Origin: Candidatus Chloroploca asiatica
Lineage (GTDB): Bacteria > Chloroflexota > Chloroflexia > Chloroflexales > Chloroflexaceae
Direction of reading: 5' to 3'
NCBI RefSeq assembly: GCF_002532075.1
Contig: NZ_LYXE01000078.1
Span: 1 to 64,000 of the forward strand
Length of the DNA: 64,000 nucleotides
The number at the start of each line of letters is the position of its first letter. Position 1 is the first letter of the stretch. Made by a program: the position numbers and the translations under genes. A model generated the notes under the pieces. It did not search any database, was not told where the DNA came from, and worked only from the letters and a program-made list of their open reading frames with translations. This document shows positions 36,575 to 45,212 of this stretch, piece by piece.

Positions 36575-36590
36575 CGGGCTTGGTGGCAAC
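36554..36590. terminator. 17-bp perfect hairpin spanning the moeA stop codon
   Basis: GTTGCCACCAAGCCCGC (36554-36570), loop ATA, exact complement 36574-36590. The TAG of moeA (36572-36574) sits in the loop. It lies between convergent genes and no T-tract follows on either strand; termination is presumed from position. Confidence 0.6.
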
Positions 36591-36596
36591 AGTGTA

Positions 36597-36968
36597 TCAC
36601 CGTTTCACTACGATGCGCAGTTGCTCGCTCGGATGGAGCGAACAGACCAACTCGAATGTCCCGGGGCCAGCAAAGTGCTGGATAAAGCGTTGCCCAGGGG
36701 CAACCCGATATGGCCCGATCGTGATCGCCTCGTCGTCGTCGTTCTGGATTACAAGCGTATCCTGTTCGCTCAGGCGCAAGACGATCTCTTGGGGAAAGAG
36801 GTCGATCTCTTCCCCTGCGGCAAGCCGCACCGCCGTACCGGGCGGCACGCTAATCACCAGCGTGCGCTGCACTTGGTCACGCATATTCAGCCACCAGATG
36901 CTTCCAATGCCTACCCCAACCAGCAGAACAAGCCCCACCAGACTAAGCAGCAGAGAACGACGATGCAC
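36597..36968 (-). CDS. Membrane-anchored cupredoxin-like protein
   Basis: A 123-residue protein starting at GTG 36968, with GGAGG five bases upstream and one base after the SCO1 stop. N-terminal anchor LLLSLVGLVLLVGVGIGSIWWL, then a beta-rich domain with GTFELVCSLHPSEQ near the C-terminus. The Cys-x2-His in this position recalls type-1 copper/cupredoxin sites, but the expected Met ligand is not obvious (Gln/Leu follow). Gene context with SCO1 and PCuAC supports a role in copper handling. Confidence 0.6.
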   Translation of the reverse strand: MHRRSLLLSLVGLVLLVGVGIGSIWWLNMRDQVQRTLVISVPPGTAVRLAAGEEIDLFPQEIVLRLSEQDTLVIQNDDDEAITIGPYRVAPGQRFIQHFAGPGTFELVCSLHPSEQLRIVVKR

Positions 36969-36969
36969 C

Positions 36970-37563
36970 TCAGCCTCCCTCACGGGCGAGTAGGCGCAGG
37001 TCGGCGGTGATGTCTTCCACCGCGGTGCCGTGGGCAAAGAGGATCCGCCAGTTCCCGGCTTTGTCAATCGCGTAGATAAACCCCGAATGATCGATGGTAT
37101 ACCCCATTGCCGAATTCGGCAACTCGCGCTGCTCTGAATAGACCCCGTACGACTTTAGAATCGGCGCAAGCGTGGCCTCATCACCGCGCAAACCCTTAAA
37201 GCGCGGATCAAACGCTGTGACATATTGCTGCAAGCGTTCGCTCGTATCGCGTTCAGGATCAAGGCTAACCAGGGCTACCTGAATCGCCTCGGCATCCGCC
37301 CCGAGTTCCCGACTCACGACCGACAGATCGGCCAGCGCCGCTGGACAAATATCAGGGCACATCGTAAACCCAAAAAAGAGCACAACGACCTGCCCTTTCT
37401 GCTCACTCAGCGTAAATGGTTGGCCCTGTTCATCAATCAATGTGAAATCAAAAGCTGGCTCAGCGGGCTCCAGTACCGTCCCGCGAAACTGAGGCGCACT
37501 CGGCCCACAGGCAGTTAGCATCAATAACACCATCCCTAGCAGGATGAAGGAGTATTGTTTCAT
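36970..37563 (-). CDS. SCO1/SenC copper chaperone lipoprotein
   Basis: A 197-residue thioredoxin-fold protein that delivers copper to the CuA site of cytochrome oxidase. Lipobox LTAC at ~16-19, then FTLIDEQGQPFTLSEQKGQVVVLFFGFTMCPDICP with the CxxxC copper ligands and the third ligand His in YTIDHSGFIYAID. ATG 37563 has GAGGTG six bases upstream. Confidence 0.93.
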   Translation of the reverse strand: MKQYSFILLGMVLLMLTACGPSAPQFRGTVLEPAEPAFDFTLIDEQGQPFTLSEQKGQVVVLFFGFTMCPDICPAALADLSVVSRELGADAEAIQVALVSLDPERDTSERLQQYVTAFDPRFKGLRGDEATLAPILKSYGVYSEQRELPNSAMGYTIDHSGFIYAIDKAGNWRILFAHGTAVEDITADLRLLAREGG

Positions 37564-37614
37564 TATGAACACCTCAAAGCAACAGGTTTTAAGGGCATCA
37601 GCCCTGAATGTCAT

Positions 37615-37640
37615 GGGGATGGGGCGAACGCCCCATCCCC
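37615..37640. terminator. 12-bp perfect hairpin between copper genes
   Basis: GGGGATGGGGCG (37615-37626), loop AA, CGCCCCATCCCC. It lies in the 83-bp gap between PCuAC and SCO1. No T-tract on the minus strand; it may attenuate or process the transcript. Confidence 0.5.
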
Positions 37641-37646
37641 ATCCCC

Positions 37647-38198
37647 TTACGGCTGACGTACAACGGCATTCACCTCGACGGTTCCTGCTCGCTCAAAAGT
37701 CAGCGTCACCGGAATGCTCTCACCTTCCTTCACATCCCTGGTAACATCAATGAACATCACGTGAAACCCACCCGGACGTAGTTCCACCTCGCCGCCAGCA
37801 GGAACCTCGATCTTCTCGACCGGGCGCATACGCATGACATTGTCTTCCATCAAGACATTGTGCAGTTCAATGGTCTCGGCAATGTCGGCAGCGGCTGCCA
37901 GAAGATAGTCCGGTTCACTGCCACTGTTCTTGATAACCATATACCCTGCCGTCGTCGTTCCTGCCGACATAGACCCATGTTCCGTTGTCTGATCCATCGT
38001 CCCATGCCCGCTTCCGCCCTGGGCATTGCCCTCCATCGGCATCGCAGCCATATTAGCGGGCCGTACCCAGGCATCACGGATTTCAAGCGCCATCCCCGTC
38101 GCAGGGGCTACCGCAGGTGTTGTCGTCGGGGCAGCCCCACAGGCCGCCAGGATCAGACTGCTGATTGCCAGCAGGATCACGCTTATTGTGTTTCGCAT
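37647..38198 (-). CDS. PCuAC-type periplasmic copper chaperone lipoprotein
   Basis: A 183-residue lipoprotein (lipobox LAAC) of the PCu(A)C/DUF461 family. The copper motif H-(M)x10M-x21-HxM is present as ELHNVLMEDNVMRMRPV followed by PGGFHVMF. An insert after AWVRPANMAAMPMEG is rich in Met, His and Gly (SGHGTMDQTTEHGSMSAG) and may add Cu sites. ATG 38198 is chosen at the signal peptide; 33 codons upstream have no family similarity. First gene of the copper set. Confidence 0.9.
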   Translation of the reverse strand: MRNTISVILLAISSLILAACGAAPTTTPAVAPATGMALEIRDAWVRPANMAAMPMEGNAQGGSGHGTMDQTTEHGSMSAGTTTAGYMVIKNSGSEPDYLLAAAADIAETIELHNVLMEDNVMRMRPVEKIEVPAGGEVELRPGGFHVMFIDVTRDVKEGESIPVTLTFERAGTVEVNAVVRQP

Positions 38199-38258
38199 TG
38201 TTGTTCGCTTTCTCTTCCTTATGAGACGGCAACGTACGTTCGAGTAGAGACCAGACCT

Positions 38259-38700
38259 CACACGCCTGCCAGACCTGTGAGGTCTAGCCCGCGTCATGCA
38301 GAGCGAATTATGTACTTGAACACCATCAATGGTCTGTCAACCAAGTTTCGTGATATGCTGGAGTACCGGCTTTAGCCGGCTGAAGCCGGTACTCCCTTCG
38401 GTAGTCTGTCAACCAAGTTTCCCGATGTTGTGTCACCCTGAGCGGAGCGAAGGGTCTCAGGCGTTCAGACGGCAGAGATGCTTCGCTCCGCTCCTAAGAA
38501 ACAACATCTCATGCTCGGAGCGCAACGGCTCCACGGTCATTCCGAACGGAGCCGTAGGCGCAGTGAGGAATCTGCACGGATCGGCATGGAAGACTCCTCA
38601 CTCCGTTCGGGGTGACAAGGGCGGGCCTAGGCAACACCCTGGTTGCTCACGGCATCACTGGCCCGTGGGCCATGTGGTGCTCAGCATGACAAGGCTGGGA
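38259..38700. repeat. Repeat cluster including dispersed repeat B, copy 2
   Basis: A 510-bp gap without genes. It holds a GACCTGTGAGGTC unit (38267-38284), two copies of GTCTGTCAACCAAGTTTC (38332-38349 and 38404-38421), a 13-bp hairpin GGAGTACCGGCTT/AAGCCGGTACTCC (38360-38395), a CACCCTGAGCGGAGCGAAGG-type repeat (38437-) and, at 38564-38697, a close copy of the 19743-19900 repeat. Confidence 0.8.
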
Positions 38701-38710
38701 GCATGTCAGA

Positions 38711-39115
38711 TTACTTGAAGCGAAGACCATTACGCTGACACAGTCGGCGCGGAGGCGGCACCGGCGGAGCATCGCCCATCCGCCTTTGCCAGAGGGGTGT
38801 ATGCGCTCTGAGGCTATCTTGGAGGCGCAGAGCCAGGATAAGCAGCGCCGCAAGGGCTAAGTCCCCTTGCGTCAGGCTCTGAATCAGTCCTGGACTAAGC
38901 GCCGGGGGGAGGTTCTGGGCGAAGGCAAGGGTGTGACCACAGACAAAGGGTGATGCTTCATCAGTCGGGGCACCCCAAGGAAAGGGCACTGAGCAGTGCA
39001 GAATACAGGCAAGCAAGGTGCCTGGCAAGATAAAACTCAGGAGGGCACTGATCCAGGTACGATGCATAGCGAACCGGATCAGCCGTGACATCTGTTGGTG
39101 ATGCGGTACAGCCAT
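38711..39115 (-). CDS. Small membrane protein, Cys/His-containing, unknown function
   Basis: 134 residues. One hydrophobic segment about 18-42 (RTWISALLSFILPGTLLACIL) and another about 83-98 (LALAALLILALRL), with CILHCSVPFPW and FVCGHTLAFAQ between. The Cys/His arrangement could bind metal, but no family is recognised. No ribosome site supports a particular ATG; 39091 or 39067 are alternatives. Its C-terminal codons run to the edge of the repeat cluster. Confidence 0.45.
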   Translation of the reverse strand: MAVPHHQQMSRLIRFAMHRTWISALLSFILPGTLLACILHCSVPFPWGAPTDEASPFVCGHTLAFAQNLPPALSPGLIQSLTQGDLALAALLILALRLQDSLRAHTPLWQRRMGDAPPVPPPRRLCQRNGLRFK

Positions 39116-39162
39116 ACCATGATTATGAGCCAGGTATCACAAGATTGCAAATAAGGCAACGC

Positions 39163-39825
39163 TTATTCAAGCTCCGTCCCATTGATCATCAGCCCAAACT
39201 TGCATTGCAAACGAGCCGCCGCCGAGCGACACATCACCATCCGCGAGAGAAAGATCGCAAAATAGTCCATGACAGTCGCAATTGATGGGTCAATCGTCAT
39301 ATTCAGCACAATCCGTCGTTCGTCGGCAACGACCTCAAGGGTTGAGCGCGTGACGGCCAGATTGACCCGATCATGAATGTCATGCTTTGCTGGATCAGGT
39401 TCGTGTACCCGTGAAAGATGCACATCGGCTTTATCGGCAAGAATCAAGGCCGCCGCAATCGCACTCGTTGCATGACCATACTCCTCTTCGTGATTGCCAA
39501 TCGCACAAATAATGACAAGGATTTCTGATAACTCCATGCCCAGTTCGCCAAGCAACTCCTTCGCCAGCATTGCGCCAGTCTGACCATGCAACTGGCGATT
39601 GATCAGATTGCCAATATCGTGCAGCATCCCGGCAATGGCCGCCAGTTCACCTTCACGCTCAGGATACCCGAGCTCGGCAAGTACCCGGTGAGCCGCTTTG
39701 CTTACGCGGGTCGCGTGACGTACACCGTGTTCCGTGTAGCCGATCTGTCGCAAGTTTTCGTTGGCCGCATGGAGGTACGCAAGTGTGGTTGGATGCTCAC
39801 GCACCTGTTGGATCGAGACGGGCAT
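39163..39825 (-). CDS. HD-domain phosphohydrolase-like protein
   Basis: A 220-residue HD-superfamily protein. Metal ligands: H in EHGVRHATRVSKAAH, HD in AGMLHDIGNL, H in GNHEEEYGH, and D in ALILADKADVH. The C-terminal part is beta-rich. Start at ATG 39825 has AAGGAG seven bases ahead. Likely hydrolyses a nucleotide or phosphomonoester; substrate unknown. Confidence 0.85.
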   Translation of the reverse strand: MPVSIQQVREHPTTLAYLHAANENLRQIGYTEHGVRHATRVSKAAHRVLAELGYPEREGELAAIAGMLHDIGNLINRQLHGQTGAMLAKELLGELGMELSEILVIICAIGNHEEEYGHATSAIAAALILADKADVHLSRVHEPDPAKHDIHDRVNLAVTRSTLEVVADERRIVLNMTIDPSIATVMDYFAIFLSRMVMCRSAAARLQCKFGLMINGTELE

Positions 39826-40012
39826 ATGCAAACTCCTTGTTGGCAAGGTTGAAGAACGGGTGGGCGGATTGCGCTGGGCCACTCTTCCAACCCCTACGCT
39901 GTAACTTGAACCAGTACGCTTATATTGGCGCAGACTTTGCCTACGCTTTTTAGTCTGGGGTGCTAGTGGCTAGTATACCAGACGACGCACCATATAGTCA
40001 GGAGTGCTAACC

Positions 40013-40984
40013 ATGGGTCTGTATCATCAGGCAAACGATTTCCCCGAAGACAACGCTTTTAATGGCTATGAGATGTTGATGGATGCATGCAAGAATCTTG
40101 AACCCATCAACGTTGCCGTTGTGCATCCCTGTGACGATGTCTCGCTCTCCAGTGCGCTTGATGCCGCCGAGAAGGGCTTGATTATTCCCATACTGGTTGG
40201 GCCTCAGGCTCGGATTCGGGCCGTCGCCGAGGAACACGGGCTTGACCTGAGCCCGTACAAGATTATTGATGTGGAGCATAGCCACGCTTCGGCAGCGAAG
40301 TCTGTGGAACTGATCAGGCTCGGTGCCGCCGAGGCCTTGATGAAAGGGAGCCTGCACACCGATGAGTTGCTGGCCGAGGTGGTCAATAAGGCGACTGGTC
40401 TGCGTACCGAGCGCCGTATCAGCCACTGTTTCATCATGGATGTGCCGACCTATCCCAAACCCTTGATTGTGACCGACGGTGCGGTGAATATTACCCCCAA
40501 CCTCAAGGCCAAGGCCGATATTTGCCAGAATGCGATCGAACTGGCCCAGGTATTGCGGATCCAGCAACCAAAGGTTGCTGTGCTTTCGGCCGTTGAGACG
40601 ATCAATCCCGAGATCCCTTCGACCATTGACGCCGCAGCCCTGTGCAAGATGGCCGACCGTGGTCAGATTGTCGGCGGCATTCTTGATGGCCCCCTGGCGC
40701 TCGACAATGCGATCAGCATGGAGGCCGCCCGTACAAAGAAGATCGTCTCACCCGTGGCTGGTCAGGCCGATATTCTCCTCGTTCCAAACCTTGAGGCTGG
40801 CAACATTCTCGCCAAGCAACTCACTTTCCTGGCCCGCGCCGAGGCGGCCGGGGTGATCATGGGGGCACGGGTGCCAATTATCCTCACAAGTCGCGCCGAT
40901 ACGCTCCGGGCACGCCTGGCTTCGTGTGCGGTCGCGGTCTTGCTCGTCTATGCCCGTCGTGCGACCCTGAAATCACCAGTCTAG
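40013..40984 (+). CDS. Phosphate acetyl/butyryltransferase family protein
   Basis: A 323-residue member of the Pta/Ptb family, which interconverts acyl-CoA and acyl phosphate. Recognisable: ALDAAEKGLIIPILVGPQARI, GAAEALMKGSLHTDELL, ISHCFIMDVPTYPKPLIVTDGAVNITP, GGILDGPLALDNAIS and DILLVPNLEAGNILAKQL. ATG 40013 has AGGAG eight bases ahead. The acetate kinase gene follows, so acetyl-CoA to acetyl-phosphate is likely; butyryl-CoA cannot be excluded. Confidence 0.88.
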   Translation: MGLYHQANDFPEDNAFNGYEMLMDACKNLEPINVAVVHPCDDVSLSSALDAAEKGLIIPILVGPQARIRAVAEEHGLDLSPYKIIDVEHSHASAAKSVELIRLGAAEALMKGSLHTDELLAEVVNKATGLRTERRISHCFIMDVPTYPKPLIVTDGAVNITPNLKAKADICQNAIELAQVLRIQQPKVAVLSAVETINPEIPSTIDAAALCKMADRGQIVGGILDGPLALDNAISMEAARTKKIVSPVAGQADILLVPNLEAGNILAKQLTFLARAEAAGVIMGARVPIILTSRADTLRARLASCAVAVLLVYARRATLKSPV

Positions 40985-40995
40985 GCGCAATCCTT

Positions 40996-41080
40996 TTCAA
41001 ATAAGGACGAGAAGAGACTTCACAGGTCTTGATGATGGCGTCCCAATGCCGACGAGCAGACCTGTGAGGTCTTATTTGAA
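40996..41080. repeat. Nested inverted repeat between the phosphotransacylase and ackA
   Basis: Outer arms TTCAAATAAG (40996-41005) and CTTATTTGAA (41071-41080), inner arms AGACTTCACAGGTCT (41015-41029) and AGACCTGTGAGGTCT (41058-41072). A member of the CACAGGTC palindrome family. Confidence 0.65.
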
Positions 41081-41127
41081 TGGTATTGCCTCTAAAACTA
41101 CGCCCGCGCAGCATAAGGAGTTCAATG

Positions 41128-42315
41128 ATGAGCAAAGCCATTCTGGTACTCAACGCAGGCTCGTCGAGTATCAAATGTACGATCTTTGATGCTGTCGATA
41201 CCACGCTGACCGTACGCTATCAGGGTCAGATCGAGGGTATCGGCACACAGCCCCATTTCAAGATGACCGATCAGGCCGGTGCGGTGCTCTTTGAGACGAC
41301 CTGGGCCAATCCGTCCTCAGGCAAAGGTCATGCCTATGCGCTCGAACAGCTTGCCGCATGGCTCGATCCTCGTTTGCCCGAGGCTGGTCTGCTCGGTATT
41401 GGCCACCGTGTCGTTCACGGAGGGGCCCACTACAGTGCCCCCGTGGTCATTGACCAAGTGGTCTTGCACGACCTGCACGGATTTATTCCCCTGGCCCCTT
41501 TGCATCAGCCTGCCAACCTCGCCGGGATTGAAGCAACCATGGCTTTTTTGCCTGGCGTGCCCAATGTTGGCTGCTTTGATACTGCTTTTCACCGTACTCA
41601 CCCCATCGAGGCCGACCGTTTTGCACTGCCCTATGCTTTTTATGATGAGGGTGTGCGTCGCTATGGCTTCCACGGTCTCTCGTATGAATATATTGCCCGC
41701 ACGCTGCCTGAACTTGACCCCGATTTGGCTCAGGGTCGTGTTGTTGTGGCGCATCTGGGCAATGGGGCAAGTATGTGCGCTCTCAAGGCCGGGCGTAGTG
41801 TCGATAGCACGATGGGCTTTACGGCGCTCGATGGCTTGCCCATGGGTACCCGGTGTGGCCAGATTGATCCGGGGGTCTTGCTCTATCTGATGCAAGCCAG
41901 AGGTATGGATGCCAGCGCAATCCAGGATCTGCTCTATAAAAAATCTGGTTTTCTCGGGATGTCTGGGGTCAGTAGCGATATGCGCAATCTTGAGGCCAGC
42001 GATGATCCGCGGGCCGCCGAGGCGATTGCTTATTTTGTCTACCGGATTATTCGTGAAACGGGTGCCTTGGCATCGGTGCTGGGTGGGCTCGATGGCATCA
42101 TCTTTACTGCGGGGATTGGTGAAAATGTGTATAGAATCCGCGAACGCGTCTGCCGTGGCCTGGCCTGGCTTGGCGTCGAATTTGATCCGGTCGCGAATGC
42201 CCACCACGGCCCACGGATCTCGACCGCTACCAGTGCTGTTTCAGCCTGGGTCGTGCCCACCAACGAAGAGCGCATGATCGCCCTGCATACAATTGCCGCC
42301 CTGACCGAAGCTTAG
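41128..42315 (+). CDS. ackA: Acetate kinase
   Basis: A 395-residue acetokinase making ATP and acetate from acetyl phosphate. Motifs in order: LVLNAGSSSIKCTIFD, IGHRVVHGG, GCFDTAFHRT, YGFHGLSYEY, VAHLGNGASMCA, DSTMGFTALDGLPMGTRCGQIDPG and FTAGIGENVYRIRE. The second ATG of an ATGATG pair lies seven bases after AAGGAG. Works with the preceding acyltransferase. Confidence 0.96.
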   Translation: MSKAILVLNAGSSSIKCTIFDAVDTTLTVRYQGQIEGIGTQPHFKMTDQAGAVLFETTWANPSSGKGHAYALEQLAAWLDPRLPEAGLLGIGHRVVHGGAHYSAPVVIDQVVLHDLHGFIPLAPLHQPANLAGIEATMAFLPGVPNVGCFDTAFHRTHPIEADRFALPYAFYDEGVRRYGFHGLSYEYIARTLPELDPDLAQGRVVVAHLGNGASMCALKAGRSVDSTMGFTALDGLPMGTRCGQIDPGVLLYLMQARGMDASAIQDLLYKKSGFLGMSGVSSDMRNLEASDDPRAAEAIAYFVYRIIRETGALASVLGGLDGIIFTAGIGENVYRIRERVCRGLAWLGVEFDPVANAHHGPRISTATSAVSAWVVPTNEERMIALHTIAALTEA

Positions 42316-42336
42316 CCTTTATCAGTTAAATACCCA

Positions 42337-42387
42337 GGGGTGGTACGCAAACACGCCGGCTATGCCGGCGTGTTTGCGTACCACCCC
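42337..42387. terminator. 24-bp perfect hairpin after ackA
   Basis: Left arm 42337-42360 (GGGGTGGTACGCAAACACGC...), loop TAT, exact complement 42364-42387. It lies between convergent ackA and the GT2 gene. No long T-tract; AAACA/TGTTT lies within the stem. Confidence 0.65.
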
Positions 42388-42392
42388 TACAT

Positions 42393-43097
42393 TTAATCCG
42401 CCAGGCGATAGCGAAACAAGGCCAGAATGGCATACAATCCCTGGCTCGGTTTCATCTTTTTGCCCTCTTCATAGGTGCGCCCGATGTATGAGATTGGCAC
42501 TTCTAGGATGCGATGACCTCGCTTTAAGACTTTGGCGGTGATCTCGGGTTCGAGGCGAAAGTCGTTGCTCTCTAGGCTAAGCTCACGAATGATGTCGGTG
42601 CGCATCACTTTGTAACAGGTCTCCATATCCGAGATCCAGCAGTTGAAGAGGAAATTGGTCAGGAAGGTCAAACCTTTGTTGCCAATGGCATTCCAGAAGT
42701 ACATGCCGGTATGACTCCCCATAAACCGGCTGCCGTAGACGACATCAACCTGGCCTTTGACAATCGGCTTGACGAGCGCATAATAGTCGTTTGGATCGTA
42801 TTCCAGATCGGCATCCTGAATAATCGTAATCTTGCCGCGGGCATGCGCCAGGCCGCTTCGTACCGCTGCTCCTTTGCCGCGATTGGCGGGATGGCTGATC
42901 ACGCGCATCCGGGGGTAACGCTCCGCTGCCTCTTGCAAGACGGCAAGCGTCTCATCCGACGAGTGATCGTCAACGGCAATGACCTCTTTTTCTAGCTCAA
43001 TGGCATACACTTGTTCGAGGATGTGGGGGAGGGTCGTAGCCTCGTTGTAGCAGGGCATAATGATTGAGAGCAAAGGGCGTTCGTTGTGTTGATCCAT
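42393..43097 (-). CDS. GT2-family glycosyltransferase (dolichol-phosphate-mannose-synthase-like)
   Basis: A 234-residue GT-A glycosyltransferase. LSIIMPCYNEATTLPHIL, VIAVDDHSSDETL, NRGKGAAVRSGLAHARG, IIQDADLEYDPNDY (DxD-type) and YGSRFMG are the standard blocks. It likely transfers a sugar onto polyprenyl phosphate. No C-terminal membrane domain. Divergent from the UPF0104 gene. Confidence 0.9.
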   Translation of the reverse strand: MDQHNERPLLSIIMPCYNEATTLPHILEQVYAIELEKEVIAVDDHSSDETLAVLQEAAERYPRMRVISHPANRGKGAAVRSGLAHARGKITIIQDADLEYDPNDYYALVKPIVKGQVDVVYGSRFMGSHTGMYFWNAIGNKGLTFLTNFLFNCWISDMETCYKVMRTDIIRELSLESNDFRLEPEITAKVLKRGHRILEVPISYIGRTYEEGKKMKPSQGLYAILALFRYRLAD

Positions 43098-43328
43098 AAG
43101 ATGTGTGATTTTTATTTATATTTGTGATCTGAAATCACAATAATACCGCATCATCACCGACGTGACGGCAGATTGTAGCAGAAGCATGTGTCTCTCGTCA
43201 AACCCAGCTCAGGTTTGGTGGTATACTGCGCTCAGTTCCATCTGTCGCTGATGCGTCAGGTCGCGTATATCTATGCACCGCATCGGGATACGCTCTCATG
43301 CCTGGCAGATCCCCACGAGGAGAGGGAG

Positions 43329-44351
43329 ATGGCAATGTGGCGGCTCCAGAGACAGCAGTGGTTCCGCCTGGGCCTCGGGCTCGTGATTAGTCTTGTGACG
43401 ATCTATCTGGCGTTCAAAGGGGTTGACCTGGCAAGCGTTGGGCAGTCGTTGCGTGAGGCGAGTCTGCTCTTTGTTGGGCTGGCGCTCGGGAGTGTGGTGA
43501 TCAATAACGTTGCGAAGGCCGCCCGCTGGAAGGTGCTGCTGGGTGAACGTGGTGCGCCGATCAGTCTGTGGCAGGCGTTGCGCCTGCATCTCGTTGGTCA
43601 GATGATCAATAATCTTTTGCCAGCTCGCGTTGGTGATGTGAGTCGCGTCTATCTCGCGGGTGAACTCGGGGTTTCGCGGTCGTTTGTGCTCGGTACGGTC
43701 GCGCTCGAGAAGGTCGTGGATATGCTCTGTTATGCCATGATCTTCGTGCTGCTGGTGATGTTGATGCCGTTGCCAACCTGGGTCAGTCAGCCAGCATATC
43801 TGATGCTCGTTGCGACTGGGCTTGCGTTTGTTGCAGTGCTTGCTGGCCTTGTTGCCTATCGACGTGGTCGACCATTACCGGCCTGGGTGCTTCGATGGCT
43901 GCCCCAGCGCTTCCAAGAGCGCGCTGATGCTTTGCTTGCTAATCTTCTGGCAAGTTTGCATGTGTTGACCGATGCCCGCGGGCGCTGGCAGATCCTCTTC
44001 TGGTCAACGGTGGTCTGGGTTACCGCTACGCTGACCAATTATCTGGTTTTGCGGGCGCTTGACATTGATGTGCCCCTCGTTGCGTCGCTCTTTGTCCTCT
44101 TTGTGCTGATGGCCGGGATCAATGTCCCTTCAGCCCCTGGACGCATCGGTCTCTTCCAGTACCTCTGCATCCTCTCCCTCGCGCTCTTTGGCATTGAACA
44201 GGCCCCCGCCCTCAGTTTTGGGGTACTGTTACATGTGTTGACGTTTTTGCCGCCGATCATTGCTGGTTTGTTCGCCCTCTGGCTCAATCTTCAGGGGAAG
44301 AAGGTTCGCCCTAGCACGGTAAAGCAGCCTGAAACTTTGCCTAAACAATGA
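43329..44351 (+). CDS. UPF0104/YbhN-like (LPG-synthase-TM) membrane protein
   Basis: About 340 residues, eight or so TM helices. Family hallmarks: VDLASVGQSLREASLLFVGLAL, NNVAKAARWKVLL, LHLVGQMINNLLPARVGDVSRVYL and VPSAPGRIGLFQYL. ATG 43329 has GAGGAG upstream; an upstream extension to 43188 has no family similarity. These proteins resemble the flippase domain of lysyl-PG synthase and occur with polysaccharide genes. Its stop overlaps the next start (ATGA). Confidence 0.85.
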   Translation: MAMWRLQRQQWFRLGLGLVISLVTIYLAFKGVDLASVGQSLREASLLFVGLALGSVVINNVAKAARWKVLLGERGAPISLWQALRLHLVGQMINNLLPARVGDVSRVYLAGELGVSRSFVLGTVALEKVVDMLCYAMIFVLLVMLMPLPTWVSQPAYLMLVATGLAFVAVLAGLVAYRRGRPLPAWVLRWLPQRFQERADALLANLLASLHVLTDARGRWQILFWSTVVWVTATLTNYLVLRALDIDVPLVASLFVLFVLMAGINVPSAPGRIGLFQYLCILSLALFGIEQAPALSFGVLLHVLTFLPPIIAGLFALWLNLQGKKVRPSTVKQPETLPKQ

Positions 44352-45148
44352 GACCACCTATGCGATCCGATCCTTCACTTTTGCCAGACGAGGCGATGCG
44401 TTTGCCTGCTCCTCAGCGGATCGGGCAGCTTGATGTCCATCCTTTACGCCTCGTCCAGTTGCTTACCTGGCTTGAATACGCCCTCGCTTGTACGCAAAAA
44501 TCCACGGTTTTTTATGCCAATATCTACGCGGTAAATCTTGCCGAGGATGATGCTGGCTTCAAAAATTCCTTTGCTCAGGCTGATCTGGTTTTTTGTGATG
44601 GTCAGGGGTTGCGCCTCGGGGCTGCGTTGCTTGGCAGGCCGCTCCCTGAGCGTTTTACCCCGCCTGATTGGATTCATCGTCTGGCAGCAAGCTGTGCGAC
44701 CCATGGCTATGGTATCTTTTTGCTTGGGGGAGAACCGGGCGTCGCCACAACCGCAGCTGCCCGCCTGATCGAGCGCCATCCCGGTCTACGGGTTGCCAGT
44801 CACCACGGCTATCTTAGCCCTGACCCGCTGGTCGAAGCTGCCGCGCTAGAGGCCATCGCTGCTTTTCAGCCTGCGCTGCTGCTGGTAGGGATGGGGATGC
44901 CTACCCAGGAGCGCTGGGTTACAGCACGCCGCACCGACCTTGCAGTGCCTGTGGTGATGACCGTTGGCGCGCTCTTTGATTATCTCGCCGAGACCGTGCC
45001 ACGTGGACCGCGCTGGCTCACTGACCATGGCTTCGAATGGCTCTGTCGGCTCTGGTACGAGCCACGTCGGCTCTGGCGACGTTATTTGCTGGGCATTCCA
45101 CGCTTCTTTGGCTTGATGCTTCGCCAGAAGATCACGCCTCGCGGGTAA
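44348..45148 (+). CDS. WecG/TagA/CpsF-family glycosyltransferase
   Basis: 266 residues. Motifs TVFYANIYAVNLAEDD, ADLVFCDGQGLRLGAALLG, RFTPPDWIHRL, IFLLGGEPGVA, LLLVGMGMPTQERWV and TVGALFDYLAE are typical of this family, which adds an N-acetylmannosamine(uronic acid)-type sugar to a lipid-linked acceptor. Starts in an ATGA overlap with the membrane protein. Part of a surface polysaccharide pathway. Confidence 0.92.
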   Translation: MRPPMRSDPSLLPDEAMRLPAPQRIGQLDVHPLRLVQLLTWLEYALACTQKSTVFYANIYAVNLAEDDAGFKNSFAQADLVFCDGQGLRLGAALLGRPLPERFTPPDWIHRLAASCATHGYGIFLLGGEPGVATTAAARLIERHPGLRVASHHGYLSPDPLVEAAALEAIAAFQPALLLVGMGMPTQERWVTARRTDLAVPVVMTVGALFDYLAETVPRGPRWLTDHGFEWLCRLWYEPRRLWRRYLLGIPRFFGLMLRQKITPRG

Positions 45149-45212
45149 TGCTGCACACGTATCCAGAGAGCGAGGGCGTCTCACCCTCACACGTAGAACG
45201 AGGGCATGTTGT

